Of a stretch of 64,000 bases of DNA, positions 55,845 through 63,870 are shown in pieces. How positions within the stretch are numbered: position 1 is the first letter of the stretch; the number at the start of each line of letters is the position of its first letter. The stretch covers positions 2,852,001 through 2,916,000 of the forward strand of contig NZ_CP032762.1 in assembly GCF_003641205.1 (NCBI RefSeq), in the 5' to 3' direction. The notes under the pieces are model-generated. The model ran no database searches. It was given only the letters and a program-made list of their open reading frames with translations, and was not told the origin of the DNA. The position numbers were made by a program, and so were the translations under genes. This DNA comes from Rhodococcus sp. P1Y (GTDB lineage Bacteria > Actinomycetota > Actinomycetes > Mycobacteriales > Mycobacteriaceae).

Positions 55845-56648
55845 ATGACTGCGTCGAATGTAGGTATGGGGTCGAATGTGACCACTGGTCGGACCCGAAC
55901 TGGCGCATCAGTGGCAACACCCTTGTCCGTGGAGTTGGACAGGGGAAGTCCGGTACCGCTGTACTTCCAGCTGGCCCAGGCGATCGAGGCTGCCATCCTG
56001 GGCGGGCAGTTGGCGCCCGGAGATCGATTCGAGAACGAATTGGCTCTCGCCAAACGACTCAATCTCTCCCGGCCCACTACTCGGCGTGCGATTCAGGAAT
56101 TGGTGGACAAGGGTCTGCTGGTTCGCAAGCGAGGCGTCGGTACCCAGGTCGTGCAGAGTCCCGTCCACCGGCCGGTCGAACTCACCAGCCTGTTCGACGA
56201 CCTGGCTCGCGCCGGGCAGAGCCCGTCGACCAAACTTCTCGACTATCACGTGGGAATCCCGACCGACGAGGTTGCGCGAGAGCTCAATCTCTCCGACGCC
56301 ACCGAGGTCGTGACGATCAAAAGGCTTCGAAGCACCAACGGTGAGCCGCTCGCGCTGATGACCAACCACTTGCCGTCCGCTATTGCTCCCGACGCCGACG
56401 AACTCGAGTCGCAGGGTCTGTATCAGTCGCTCCGCACTCGGGGAGTGCACATTCGGCTCGCGCGTCAGCGCATCGGCGCGAAAGCGGCCGATCGCGACGA
56501 GGCGCAACTGCTCGACGAAAAGTACAAGGCCCCGTTGCTCACCATGCATCGCACGGCGTTCGACGATTCGGGCAGCGTGGTGGAGTTCGGTTCGCATGCA
56601 TACCGTGCCTCGCGCTACTACTTCGACACCACCGTGGTAGATCGTTAG
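55845..56648 (+). CDS. iolR: GntR/HutC-family regulator of inositol genes
   Basis: A 267-residue regulator. The GntR winged helix (VPLYFQLAQAIEAAILGGQLAPGDRFENELALAKRLNLSRPTTRRAIQELVDKGLLVRKRGVGT, about 35-105) is followed by a UTRA effector domain of the HutC type (IKRLRSTNGEPLALMTNHLP ... ASRYYFDTTV). Divergent placement from iolC supports IolR. ATG 55845 with GGAG upstream is used; ATG 55866 is possible. Its end overlaps the convergent LacI-type gene by 4 bp. Confidence 0.88.
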   Translation: MTASNVGMGSNVTTGRTRTGASVATPLSVELDRGSPVPLYFQLAQAIEAAILGGQLAPGDRFENELALAKRLNLSRPTTRRAIQELVDKGLLVRKRGVGTQVVQSPVHRPVELTSLFDDLARAGQSPSTKLLDYHVGIPTDEVARELNLSDATEVVTIKRLRSTNGEPLALMTNHLPSAIAPDADELESQGLYQSLRTRGVHIRLARQRIGAKAADRDEAQLLDEKYKAPLLTMHRTAFDDSGSVVEFGSHAYRASRYYFDTTVVDR

Positions 56649-57649
56649 CGTAGTTCGGTTCCAGCCGTCGAGCCCCTGATCTGCAGGGCGGGAGGCACGA
56701 GTTCCAACGACCCCGCGGAGTTCTTGTCGCTCATCCTAGAGACCAGCGCGGTGGCGGCGCGTCGCCCCACTTCGATTGTTGCGTTGTCCACGCTGGTCAA
56801 CCACACGTGTCGCAGGCGCGCGATGTATGTGTTGTCGTAACCGACGACCGAGACGTCCTGCGGAATGGCCAATCCGCGATCTTGGCACGCTGTCATGGCA
56901 CCGATCGCAACGATGTCGTTGACGGCGTAGACGGCGGACGGTCGTGTCCGTCCGTCGAACAATCGCGCGGCAGCGGCGTGGCCGTCGTCCTCGGTCATGT
57001 CGCTTGGTTCGACACGTACGTGCCTCGTCAGTCCGTGTGCCGCCATCGCGGCTCGGTAGCTGGTCTCTCGGATATCGCCCACCGCACCGATTCCCGCGAT
57101 ATGAGCGATTCGGCGATGCCCGAGACCCACGAGGTGATCGACGGCGAGTTTCGTCCCGAGTTCGTCGTCGTTGGCCACGACGTCGACTCCGGGGAGGTCG
57201 AGGTCTCGGCTGGCGACGACGACGGTCGGCATCGATGCGGCCGCCTCGGCTATCGCTCGACTCGGCATCCTCGTTCCGACGAGCGCGAGGCCGTCGAGTC
57301 GCAGGTTCATGAAGCTCTCGAGATGGGCCTCGTCCGAGCTGCGGTCGAGTCGACCGTCGGCGAGGAACATTGTCATTCCATTCTCTCGCAGAACCGAATT
57401 CATACCTTCGAGACAGTCGACGAACCACGGGTTGCGTAGATCGTTGAGGAGTACGCCGACGATGTCGGTGCGTTGCTGCGTCAGGCTGCGTGCGCTGAGG
57501 TTGGGGCGGTATCCGAGTTCACGGATGGCCCTCTCGACGGCGCTGCGCTTGTCGTCGCTGACCGAGCTCGAACCTCGAAGAACCAGTGATACAAGCGATT
57601 TGGACACGCCTGCGTGTGCAGCGACAGTTCGAATGGTCGGCTGGGTCAA
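56645..57649 (-). CDS. LacI-family transcriptional regulator
   Basis: A 334-residue repressor. The helix-turn-helix is TIRTVAAHAGVSKSLVSLVLRGSSSVSDDKRSAVERAIRELGYRPN, then the hinge LSARSLTQQ, then a periplasmic-binding-type effector domain with DVVANDDELGTKLAVDHLVGLGHRRIAHI and VVGYDNTYIARLRHVWLTSVD. TTG 57649 behind GGAG gives the normal LacI length; the open frame to 57829 has no similarity. It is divergent from an inositol-dehydrogenase-like gene, its likely target, with a perfect palindrome between them. Confidence 0.88.
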   Translation of the reverse strand: MTQPTIRTVAAHAGVSKSLVSLVLRGSSSVSDDKRSAVERAIRELGYRPNLSARSLTQQRTDIVGVLLNDLRNPWFVDCLEGMNSVLRENGMTMFLADGRLDRSSDEAHLESFMNLRLDGLALVGTRMPSRAIAEAAASMPTVVVASRDLDLPGVDVVANDDELGTKLAVDHLVGLGHRRIAHIAGIGAVGDIRETSYRAAMAAHGLTRHVRVEPSDMTEDDGHAAAARLFDGRTRPSAVYAVNDIVAIGAMTACQDRGLAIPQDVSVVGYDNTYIARLRHVWLTSVDNATIEVGRRAATALVSRMSDKNSAGSLELVPPALQIRGSTAGTELR

Positions 57650-57745
57650 CTTCGGTGCTCCATTCTTCTCGCGTGCCTCGCAAGGAAACGCTAGCAGTGT
57701 CGGTGTTGACTTCGGTGCGGTCCGTACCGCACACTCTAGTGCAGG

Positions 57746-57759
57746 TTGGACCGGTCCAA
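57746..57759. promoter_or_regulatory. Perfect 14-bp palindrome, probable LacI-type operator
   Basis: TTGGACCGGTCCAA has the central CG typical of LacI-family operators. It lies 97 bp before the LacI-type start and 36 bp before the divergent dehydrogenase gene, so it could serve both. Confidence 0.65.
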
Positions 57760-57794
57760 AATAGTCGGTTCGTCGGTGGACGAGGAGATTCACA

Positions 57795-58958
57795 GTGAGT
57801 GCAGCGCAGGCCATCCGTGTAGGTGTCACCGGTTTCGGCTGGATGGGTCGCGTGCATACGCAGGCCTACGCCCGCCTGCTTCACCATTATCCGAACCTGG
57901 CACTCGCGCCGACGCTTGCGTCGGTAGCTGACGAAGTGCCGGGCCGTTCGGAAGAGGCGGTAGCGCAGTTCGGGTTCGAGAACGCAACCACCGACTGGCA
58001 CGATATCGAAACCGACTCGTCGATCGGGGCGGTGTCCATCACTGCGCCGAACTTCTTGCACCGCAGCATCGGAACGGCGATGGCGGCAGCAGGCAAGCAC
58101 ATCTGGATCGAGAAGCCGGTCGGTCTGTCCGCAGACGACGCCCGTGCTGTCGCACTCGCCGCCGACGCAGCAGGCGTGCAAACGGCCGTCGGGTTCAACT
58201 ATCGAAACGCGCCGGCAGTCGAAGAAGCCAAGGCGCTCATCTCCTCCGGTGAGATCGGGTCCGTGACGCACGCGCGGTTCCGCTTCTTCAGTGACTACGC
58301 CGCCCACCCCGACGGCGCCCTCAGCTGGCGGTTCGAGCGAGCCCGTGGTGGCAACGGTGTGCTCGGAGACCTAGCATCGCACGGGTCCGATCTACTCTGG
58401 TACTTGTTGGGAGACATCGATTCTCTCGTCGCCGACACCGCAGTGTTCGTGCCGCAGCGCGCGAAGCCGAGCGGTGCGACGAGCGGGCATGCACTCGCCA
58501 CCGGCGGTGAACTCGGCCCGGTCGAGAACGAGGACTACGTCAGCAGTCAGATTCGCCTCGCATCGGGCGCTCGCGCAACCCTCGAGGCGAGCCGTGTGTC
58601 AGTGGGCGAACAGAATGCATACGGCTTCGAGATCCACGGAACGAAAGGCGCGGTCTTCTGGGACTTCCGCCGGCTCGGTGAGCTCGGTGTGAGCGTCGGA
58701 GATCGGTACCAAGATCAGCCGGTATCGACTCTGTTCGTCGGCCCGAAGCAGGGTGAGTACGGCGCGTTCCAGCCCGGTTCGGCCTCCGCGATGGGATACG
58801 ACGACCTCAAGGTCATCGAGGCCAAGCGGTTCCTGCAGTCCATCGCAGAAGGCAAGCCCGTCGGCGCGACGGTGTGGGACGCGGTCCGCAGTGCCGAGGT
58901 CCTCGATGCGATGACCGAGTCGGTCGCGTCGGGAAGCTGGGTCGAGCCCGGCGCTTAG
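57795..58958 (+). CDS. Gfo/Idh/MocA family dehydrogenase (inositol dehydrogenase-like)
   Basis: A 387-residue NAD(P)-dependent dehydrogenase. The Rossmann fold (IRVGVTGFGWMGRVHTQAYARL) leads to the family motif HIWIEKPVGLSADDARAV and the substrate domain (VGFNYRNAPAVEEAKALIS, FERARGGNGVLGDLASHGSDLLWYLLGD with the catalytic Asp/His). The length and context suggest scyllo- or another inositol isomer as substrate, but sugars are possible. GTG 57795 is the start. Confidence 0.88.
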   Translation: MSAAQAIRVGVTGFGWMGRVHTQAYARLLHHYPNLALAPTLASVADEVPGRSEEAVAQFGFENATTDWHDIETDSSIGAVSITAPNFLHRSIGTAMAAAGKHIWIEKPVGLSADDARAVALAADAAGVQTAVGFNYRNAPAVEEAKALISSGEIGSVTHARFRFFSDYAAHPDGALSWRFERARGGNGVLGDLASHGSDLLWYLLGDIDSLVADTAVFVPQRAKPSGATSGHALATGGELGPVENEDYVSSQIRLASGARATLEASRVSVGEQNAYGFEIHGTKGAVFWDFRRLGELGVSVGDRYQDQPVSTLFVGPKQGEYGAFQPGSASAMGYDDLKVIEAKRFLQSIAEGKPVGATVWDAVRSAEVLDAMTESVASGSWVEPGA

Positions 58959-58987
58959 CCGTAGTGGCCTAGTCGGCTGCCACTGGT

Positions 58988-59667
58988 CTATTTTGCGGCC
59001 GAACGCTCGGCGATCAGGCGCTCCAGCGCCTTGGGGTTTCTGGTTTGTGTCAGCACCGTGCCCGGCCCGGTGAAGTCGAAAACCCACCCCTCGCCGGACT
59101 TCAGGCTCTGCATCGTCTTACCACGTACCGCCCTGCGCATCTCGAAGCTCATGTTCAGGTGGTAGGCAACGACGTGCCCGGAATCGATGGTGATCGATTC
59201 CCCTGCAGCTAGATTCACCGTGTCGATGGCACCGTAGACGGCGAGAAGAACCTGCCCGTCACCGGATGCCTTGAATCCGAACCCGCCCTGCCCTCCGAAG
59301 ACGTTCTTCATCCCGCCCCACTGGGAAACAACGCTCACACCCTTCGAATTCGCGAGCCACGCTCCCTGCCCCAGATAGAAATCCTGGCCGGACGTGACGG
59401 GAAGCGCGACGGTGTCTCCCGGAAGGTGACCGGCGACGTCGACCCAGCCGCCCCGCTCGGTGCGGTGTACGTGGTGACGAAGTAGGAACCGTCACTGAGC
59501 GCGGCTCGCTTCAATCCGCCGAGGAATCCGCCCGGCGTGCTGGCCTCCACGTGCATGTCGGCAGAGCAGGCAACCATCGACCCACCTTCGACGTCGAGGC
59601 ATTCACCGCCCGCGAGTACGCAGCGAGCAACGGTCGACGACGGTGCATGACGCAGGTCAATGTCCAT
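58988..59667 (-). pseudogene. AIM24 family gene with a single-base frameshift
   Basis: Reading leftward from ATG 59667, the family N-terminus is intact (MDIDLRHAPSSTVARCVLAGGECLDVEGG ... YFVTTYTAPSG). The frame then breaks at a run of four G on the minus strand (plus C4, 59451-59454). In the next frame it resumes at once as GWVDVAGHLPGDTVALPVTSGQ and continues to ...ERSAAK at 58988, with WGGMKNVFGGQGGFGFKASG intact. One missing base explains everything, so this is a recent frameshift, a sequencing error or, less likely, recoding. AIM24/TIGR00266 proteins have unknown function. Confidence 0.88.
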
Positions 59668-59840
59668 GCGATAGAACTGTAGGCGAGCGCGGCCGGTTGC
59701 ACCGGGGTTCGTCGGATCGGCTATCCAGCAATGCGATTCGCTCGGGGCGAGTGGTCGGTTGCGGCCATTCGGTCACGATCCGCGGCCGGTTTCGGTTCGT
59801 CCTCGCGGTGCCGGCGTCGGCTTTCGCCCCGCCGAATCGG
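59668..59840. other. Gap between AIM24 and dehydrogenase genes
   Basis: 173 bp in which I see no gene, only scattered GC-rich short dyads (for example GCGGCCGG/CCGGCCGC-like pieces near 59690 and 59795). A stretch GCCATTCGGTCAC resembles part of the 30-bp array unit on the minus strand but is too degenerate to call. Confidence 0.3.
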
Positions 59841-60821
59841 TCAGCGGGGCGACATCCCGGCCGCGCGGTAGGCGTCGTCGATCAATGCCATGTTGGTGAC
59901 GGCATCGGCGGCGCCGAGGGGGAGCGGTGCACCGTTCAGCACGTGGGCGGCGAAGGCCTCGAGCTGATACGTGTACGACGAGCGTTTTCCGAGATGCTCG
60001 ACGGTGGTCTCCGATCCGATCGTGATGCTGACCCGATCATCCTCGTTGGGTTTGATGAAGTTGTGCGCGAACGCCTCACCTTTCGAACCGATCACCTTCG
60101 CCGTGAACAGGTAGTCCGGATCGATCATCGAATTGGACGACGTGCCTGTCGCACCGCTGGGAAATTCGAGGTTTACGTCGAGTGACTCGTCGACTCCGGG
60201 GTAGCGCTCGACTGCTGTGGCCGTCGAGATCGTGGGGTCCCCGCCCGCATACAGCCCGAACAGGCGTTGCGCGTGCAGGCCGTAGCATCCCAGGTCCATC
60301 ATCACCCCGCCTGCCAGCTCGAGCGACCATCGGAGATCGTCCGGCTCCGGCGCGGGCATCCGCATCACGATCTCGACGTGTCGCAGTTCGCCGAGGGTGC
60401 CGTCCTCGACCAACTGTTGCAGCCGCCGAGACACCGGATGGAACAGGTAGTGGAACCCTTCCATGACGGTGACCTCCGCCGAAGCTGCAGCGTCTGCGAC
60501 GCTCGCTGCTTCGGCACGATCACGGGCGAACGGCTTTTCGGTCAGCACCGGCTTGCCTGCGCGCACGGCCGCGAGATTCCACGGCGCGTGCAGTGAGTTC
60601 GCGAGCGGGTTGTAGACGACGTCGACTTCGGCGTCGTCGATCACATCCTGGTAGGACTCGAGAACCCTCTCCACGCCGTACTTCTCGGCGAAGGCCGAGG
60701 CTCGCGCCTTGTCGCGCGCAGCGCACGCGACAAGGCGATGACCCAGAATGTGGGCAGGCTCGACAATGGCGACCTCGGCGATTCGTGATGCGCCGAGGAC
60801 GCCGATTCGGAGTGCGCTCAT
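59841..60821 (-). CDS. Gfo/Idh/MocA family oxidoreductase
   Basis: A 326-residue dehydrogenase with MSALRIGVLGASRIAEVAIVEPA, VDVVYNPLANSLHAPWNLAAVRAGKPVLTEKPFARD and VMEGFHYLFHPVSRRLQQLVE, then a C-terminal alpha/beta domain (GGVMMDLGCYGLHAQRLF). It is closer to the dihydrodiol-dehydrogenase/glucose-fructose-oxidoreductase branch than to IolG, so a different polyol or sugar is possible. ATG 60821 begins at the fold. It lies 4 bp after the IolE-type gene and is presumably cotranscribed. Confidence 0.87.
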   Translation of the reverse strand: MSALRIGVLGASRIAEVAIVEPAHILGHRLVACAARDKARASAFAEKYGVERVLESYQDVIDDAEVDVVYNPLANSLHAPWNLAAVRAGKPVLTEKPFARDRAEAASVADAAASAEVTVMEGFHYLFHPVSRRLQQLVEDGTLGELRHVEIVMRMPAPEPDDLRWSLELAGGVMMDLGCYGLHAQRLFGLYAGGDPTISTATAVERYPGVDESLDVNLEFPSGATGTSSNSMIDPDYLFTAKVIGSKGEAFAHNFIKPNEDDRVSITIGSETTVEHLGKRSSYTYQLEAFAAHVLNGAPLPLGAADAVTNMALIDDAYRAAGMSPR

Positions 60822-60825
60822 GCCG

Positions 60826-61728
60826 CTAGGACGAAACGCGAGCATCGACGACGCTGCGCAGGTATGCGACGCTTGCAATCACGTCGGAGACTGGACCTGC
60901 ATCGGTGGGCTCTTCGGCGAGAATTGTGTCCTGCTCCAGCACGAACCAACCGTCGAATCCGGCGTCGAGAAGCTCGTTCACGATCTTGCCGATGCCGACG
61001 TCGCCTGTTCCGAGCGGCGTGTACATACCCTGTGCGACAGCCTCGGTGTAGGTCAGTTCACCGGACTGAACGCGGGCGGCGAGGGCAGCGTCCACGTCCT
61101 TGAGGTGTGCATGGGTGATGCGCGACGCGTAGGCCTCCACCAGTTCGAGCGGGTTGGTTCCGCCGATGAGGAGGTGGCCCGTATCGAGGCACAGCGGGAT
61201 GGACGCGCCGTTCAGGACGCGGTAGACCTCGTCGCGCTTCTCGATCATCGTTCCGACGTGCGGGTGCAGGACTGCACGGATACCGCGCTCGGCCGCCGCT
61301 TCCTGCAGTCGATCGAGGTTGCGCAGCAACGTGTCCCACTGCGCATCGTCGAGCTCGGGGCGAGAATCGTAGCCGTCGCTTCCGGTGGCGGCGGCGAGCA
61401 CGAGAACCTCGGCACGGGAGGCGACGAAGGCGTCGAGCAGTGGTGCGATGCCGGGGACCGGGTCATGGTTGGCATGGTGCAGCAGAACGGGTGCGAACCC
61501 GCCGACCGACTCGAGGTCGAACTTGTCGAGAGTTGCAGCGAGCTCGTTCGGGTCCGCGGGGAGGAAGCCCTCGGGGCCCACCTCGGTGGCTGTGAGGCCG
61601 GCGTCGCGCATCTCGGTCAGGACGCGATCGGATGCGATTTGATACCCCCACCCGGGGACCTCGCAGACGCCCCACGAAATGGGCGCGCCGGCGATGCGGA
61701 TTTCAGTGGTCGTTTCGGTTGTGCTCAC
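60826..61728 (-). CDS. iolE: Inosose dehydratase-like TIM-barrel protein
   Basis: A 300-residue xylose-isomerase-like barrel. It begins MSTTETTTEIRIAGAPISWGVCEVPGWGYQIA, with TATEVGPEGFLP, AVLHPHVGTMIEKRDEVYRVL, LCLDTGHLLIGGTNP, ITHAHLKDVD and FVLEQDTIL giving the metal-ligand set. IolE removes water from 2-keto-myo-inositol to give the substrate of IolD. GTG 61728 overlaps the iolG stop (GTGA). Assigned from the typical actinobacterial N-terminus and the iolG linkage. Confidence 0.88.
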   Translation of the reverse strand: MSTTETTTEIRIAGAPISWGVCEVPGWGYQIASDRVLTEMRDAGLTATEVGPEGFLPADPNELAATLDKFDLESVGGFAPVLLHHANHDPVPGIAPLLDAFVASRAEVLVLAAATGSDGYDSRPELDDAQWDTLLRNLDRLQEAAAERGIRAVLHPHVGTMIEKRDEVYRVLNGASIPLCLDTGHLLIGGTNPLELVEAYASRITHAHLKDVDAALAARVQSGELTYTEAVAQGMYTPLGTGDVGIGKIVNELLDAGFDGWFVLEQDTILAEEPTDAGPVSDVIASVAYLRSVVDARVSS

Positions 61729-62732
61729 AGTCGTACCTCGTCGATTCGCACCGGGCGGTGCTGTTGCAGGGACAGGGTTGCGGCCTCGGCGATGTAGGCC
61801 ACTTCGAGTGCATCGCGTGCGGTGCAGGGGGATTCGATGCGTCCGGCGATCACATCGATGAACGCGCCCAATTCCACCTGATAGGCGGAGGTGAAGCGAT
61901 CCATGAAGAAGGAGTGCGGTGTGCCGTTCGGGAAGGTGGTGCCGGTTTCGAGGTTGCGGACCGGAACCTGCTCGTCCCATCCGGCGACCACGGCGTCGTT
62001 CGAGCCATGTACTTCGAGGCGGCAGTCGTACCCGCGCGCGTTGTATCGGGTGTTGGAGACGACGCCGATGGTGCCGTTCTCGAACGTGAGAGTCGTGGTG
62101 GCGGTGTCGACATCGCCGTATTCGGTGAACTTGGGATCACCCTGGTTCGATCCTGCCGCGTAGACCTCGGCGACCTCGTGGCCGACGATCCACCGGACGA
62201 TGTCGAAATCGTGGACGCTGCAGTCACGGAAGATTCCGCCGGAGACCGCGACGTACTCCAGCGGCGGGGGAGCGGGATCGAGTGTGGTGGAGCGTACGGT
62301 GTGCAGCCAACCGAGATCGCCTGACGCCACCGCGCTCTTGGCGGCGGCGAACGCGGGTGCGAACCGGCGGTTGTAGCCGATCTGGACCTGAACGCCACTG
62401 GACTCGATGCCCTGGACCACGGCCAGGCTCTCACCCGGCGTCGCGGCGATCGGCTTCTCGCAGAAGACCGGAATTCCGGCGTCCACGCACGCGAGAACTA
62501 GCGATGCATGCGCGGGCGTGGCGGCGGCAACGACCACGCCGTCGATTCCGGAGGCGATGAGTGCAGCAGCACTGTCGACTGCCGTGGCACCGAACTTCGT
62601 CGCAACGGATTCGGTGACCGAAGATCGCTCGTCGGTCACGACCACGTCGTCGACACCAGGTAGTGAGCTCAGAGTTTCGGTGTGGAAAGCGCCGATTCGG
62701 CCGAGGCCGATGACGCCGACGGTTACGCCCAT
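61725..62732 (-). CDS. iolG: Inositol 2-dehydrogenase
   Basis: Oxidises myo-inositol to 2-keto-myo-inositol with NAD+, the first step of the pathway. The 335-residue Gfo/Idh/MocA enzyme has VTVGVIGLGRIGAFHTETL, IPVFCEKPIAATPGE (Lys), VQIGYNRRFAPAFAAAKSAV and GGIFRDCSVHDFDIVRWIVGHE (catalytic Asp and His). Length and motifs match IolG. ATG 62732 is the start. It leads the leftward iolG-iolE-dehydrogenase operon, divergent from a LacI-type gene. Confidence 0.93.
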   Translation of the reverse strand: MGVTVGVIGLGRIGAFHTETLSSLPGVDDVVVTDERSSVTESVATKFGATAVDSAAALIASGIDGVVVAAATPAHASLVLACVDAGIPVFCEKPIAATPGESLAVVQGIESSGVQVQIGYNRRFAPAFAAAKSAVASGDLGWLHTVRSTTLDPAPPPLEYVAVSGGIFRDCSVHDFDIVRWIVGHEVAEVYAAGSNQGDPKFTEYGDVDTATTTLTFENGTIGVVSNTRYNARGYDCRLEVHGSNDAVVAGWDEQVPVRNLETGTTFPNGTPHSFFMDRFTSAYQVELGAFIDVIAGRIESPCTARDALEVAYIAEAATLSLQQHRPVRIDEVRL

Positions 62733-62799
62733 CAGAGGTGATCCTTAAGCGGAGAGGAGTTGTAGACCTCGAGTCTGACGGTGATCTGCCGTACGATCA

Positions 62800-62825
62800 A
62801 GGCGTAAAAGCCGTCAAAAACGCCT
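62800..62825. promoter_or_regulatory. Inverted repeat in the iolG-LacI divergent gap
   Basis: AGGCGT (62800-62805) and ACGCCT (62820-62825) flank an A-rich 14-bp centre, 14 bp before the LacI-type start and 68 bp from iolG. It could be an operator or part of a promoter. It is weak compared with the palindrome at 57746. Confidence 0.3.
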
Positions 62826-62838
62826 CAGGGAGCTGCCA

Positions 62839-63870
62839 GTGACGCACCGATACAAAGTCCGTGAGATCGCCCAGCAAGCAGGGTTGAGCGAAGCGACCGT
62901 CGATCGCGTTCTGCATGAAAGGCCAGGGGTTCGCGCGAACACCAGAGCGGAAGTGCAACAGGCTATCTCGGATCTGGACAAGCAGCGGTCGCAACTGCGG
63001 CTGAATGGACGAAAGTTCCTGTTCGACGTCGTCATGCAGACCCCTGCCCGGTTCTCGGCCGAATTCAGAGCGGCAGTCGAAGCGGAACTGCCCATGCTGT
63101 CACCCGCGGTCGTCAGATGCAGGTTTCACTTCAGGGAGACCGAATCGGTCCCGAACATGGTGGAGACACTCGGCAGATTCACGAGTCGTGGTTCGCACGG
63201 AGTGATAGTCAAAGCTCCCGACGATCCGGACGTCGTTGCCGCGATCGATCGACTGGTCGGGATCGGAATACCTGTCGTCACCTATGTCACCGACGTTCCG
63301 GGGAGCGCGCGGGTCAACTACGTGGGGATCGACAACCGCGCGGCGGGGGCGACGGCGGCCTACCTGGTGGACAGTTGGCTGTCCGATGCCGATTCGACGG
63401 TCTTGATCATCTTGACCAGCAACATCTTTCGGAACGAAGGTGAACGCGAGATCGGCTTCAGGACGACGTTGCGCGCCCTGGGAGCCGAGCGAGGCGATCC
63501 TGCGGGGCGACGCGTTGTGGAGATCACCGACAGTGAGGGCCGCGACGAGACCGTCGAGCGCCTCGTAGAACGGGCACTTGCCGACCACCCAGGAATCGAG
63601 GCTGTCTATTCCATCGGAGGCGGCAACACAGGAGCCGTCAGGGCATTCGAGAGAGCGCGTAGGCGCTGTCGCGTGTTCGTGGGGCACGATCTCGACGGTG
63701 ACAATCGCCCGTTGCTGAGATCGGGGGCGCTGTCCGCGGTTCTGCACCACGACCTCCGTGCGGACGCGCGCCTTGCTTGTCGAGTTCTCATGCAGGCGGG
63801 AGGCGGATTCGACGGTGTCGTCGGCGATCGGTCCCGAATACAGGTGCTGACGCGGTTCAATATGCCGTGA
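62839..63870 (+). CDS. LacI-family transcriptional regulator, divergent from iolG
   Basis: A 343-residue repressor. The helix-turn-helix is YKVREIAQQAGLSEATVDRVLHERPGVRANTRAEVQQAISDL. A sugar-binding-type effector domain follows (VIVKAPDDPDVVAAIDRLVGIGIPVVTYVTDVP, VNYVGIDNRAAGATAAYLVD, AVYSIGGGNTGAVRAF, VFVGHDLDGDNRPLLRSGALSAVLHHD). The PDDPDVVAAIDRLV...GIPVVT region is like ribose/inositol-binding proteins. Likely repressor of iolG-iolE. GTG 62839 is the start. Confidence 0.9.
   Translation: MTHRYKVREIAQQAGLSEATVDRVLHERPGVRANTRAEVQQAISDLDKQRSQLRLNGRKFLFDVVMQTPARFSAEFRAAVEAELPMLSPAVVRCRFHFRETESVPNMVETLGRFTSRGSHGVIVKAPDDPDVVAAIDRLVGIGIPVVTYVTDVPGSARVNYVGIDNRAAGATAAYLVDSWLSDADSTVLIILTSNIFRNEGEREIGFRTTLRALGAERGDPAGRRVVEITDSEGRDETVERLVERALADHPGIEAVYSIGGGNTGAVRAFERARRRCRVFVGHDLDGDNRPLLRSGALSAVLHHDLRADARLACRVLMQAGGGFDGVVGDRSRIQVLTRFNMP

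Noticed and set aside
60748..61797. 349-codon open frame antisense to the iolE-type gene
   Set aside because: Overlaps strongly supported genes and shows no family resemblance.
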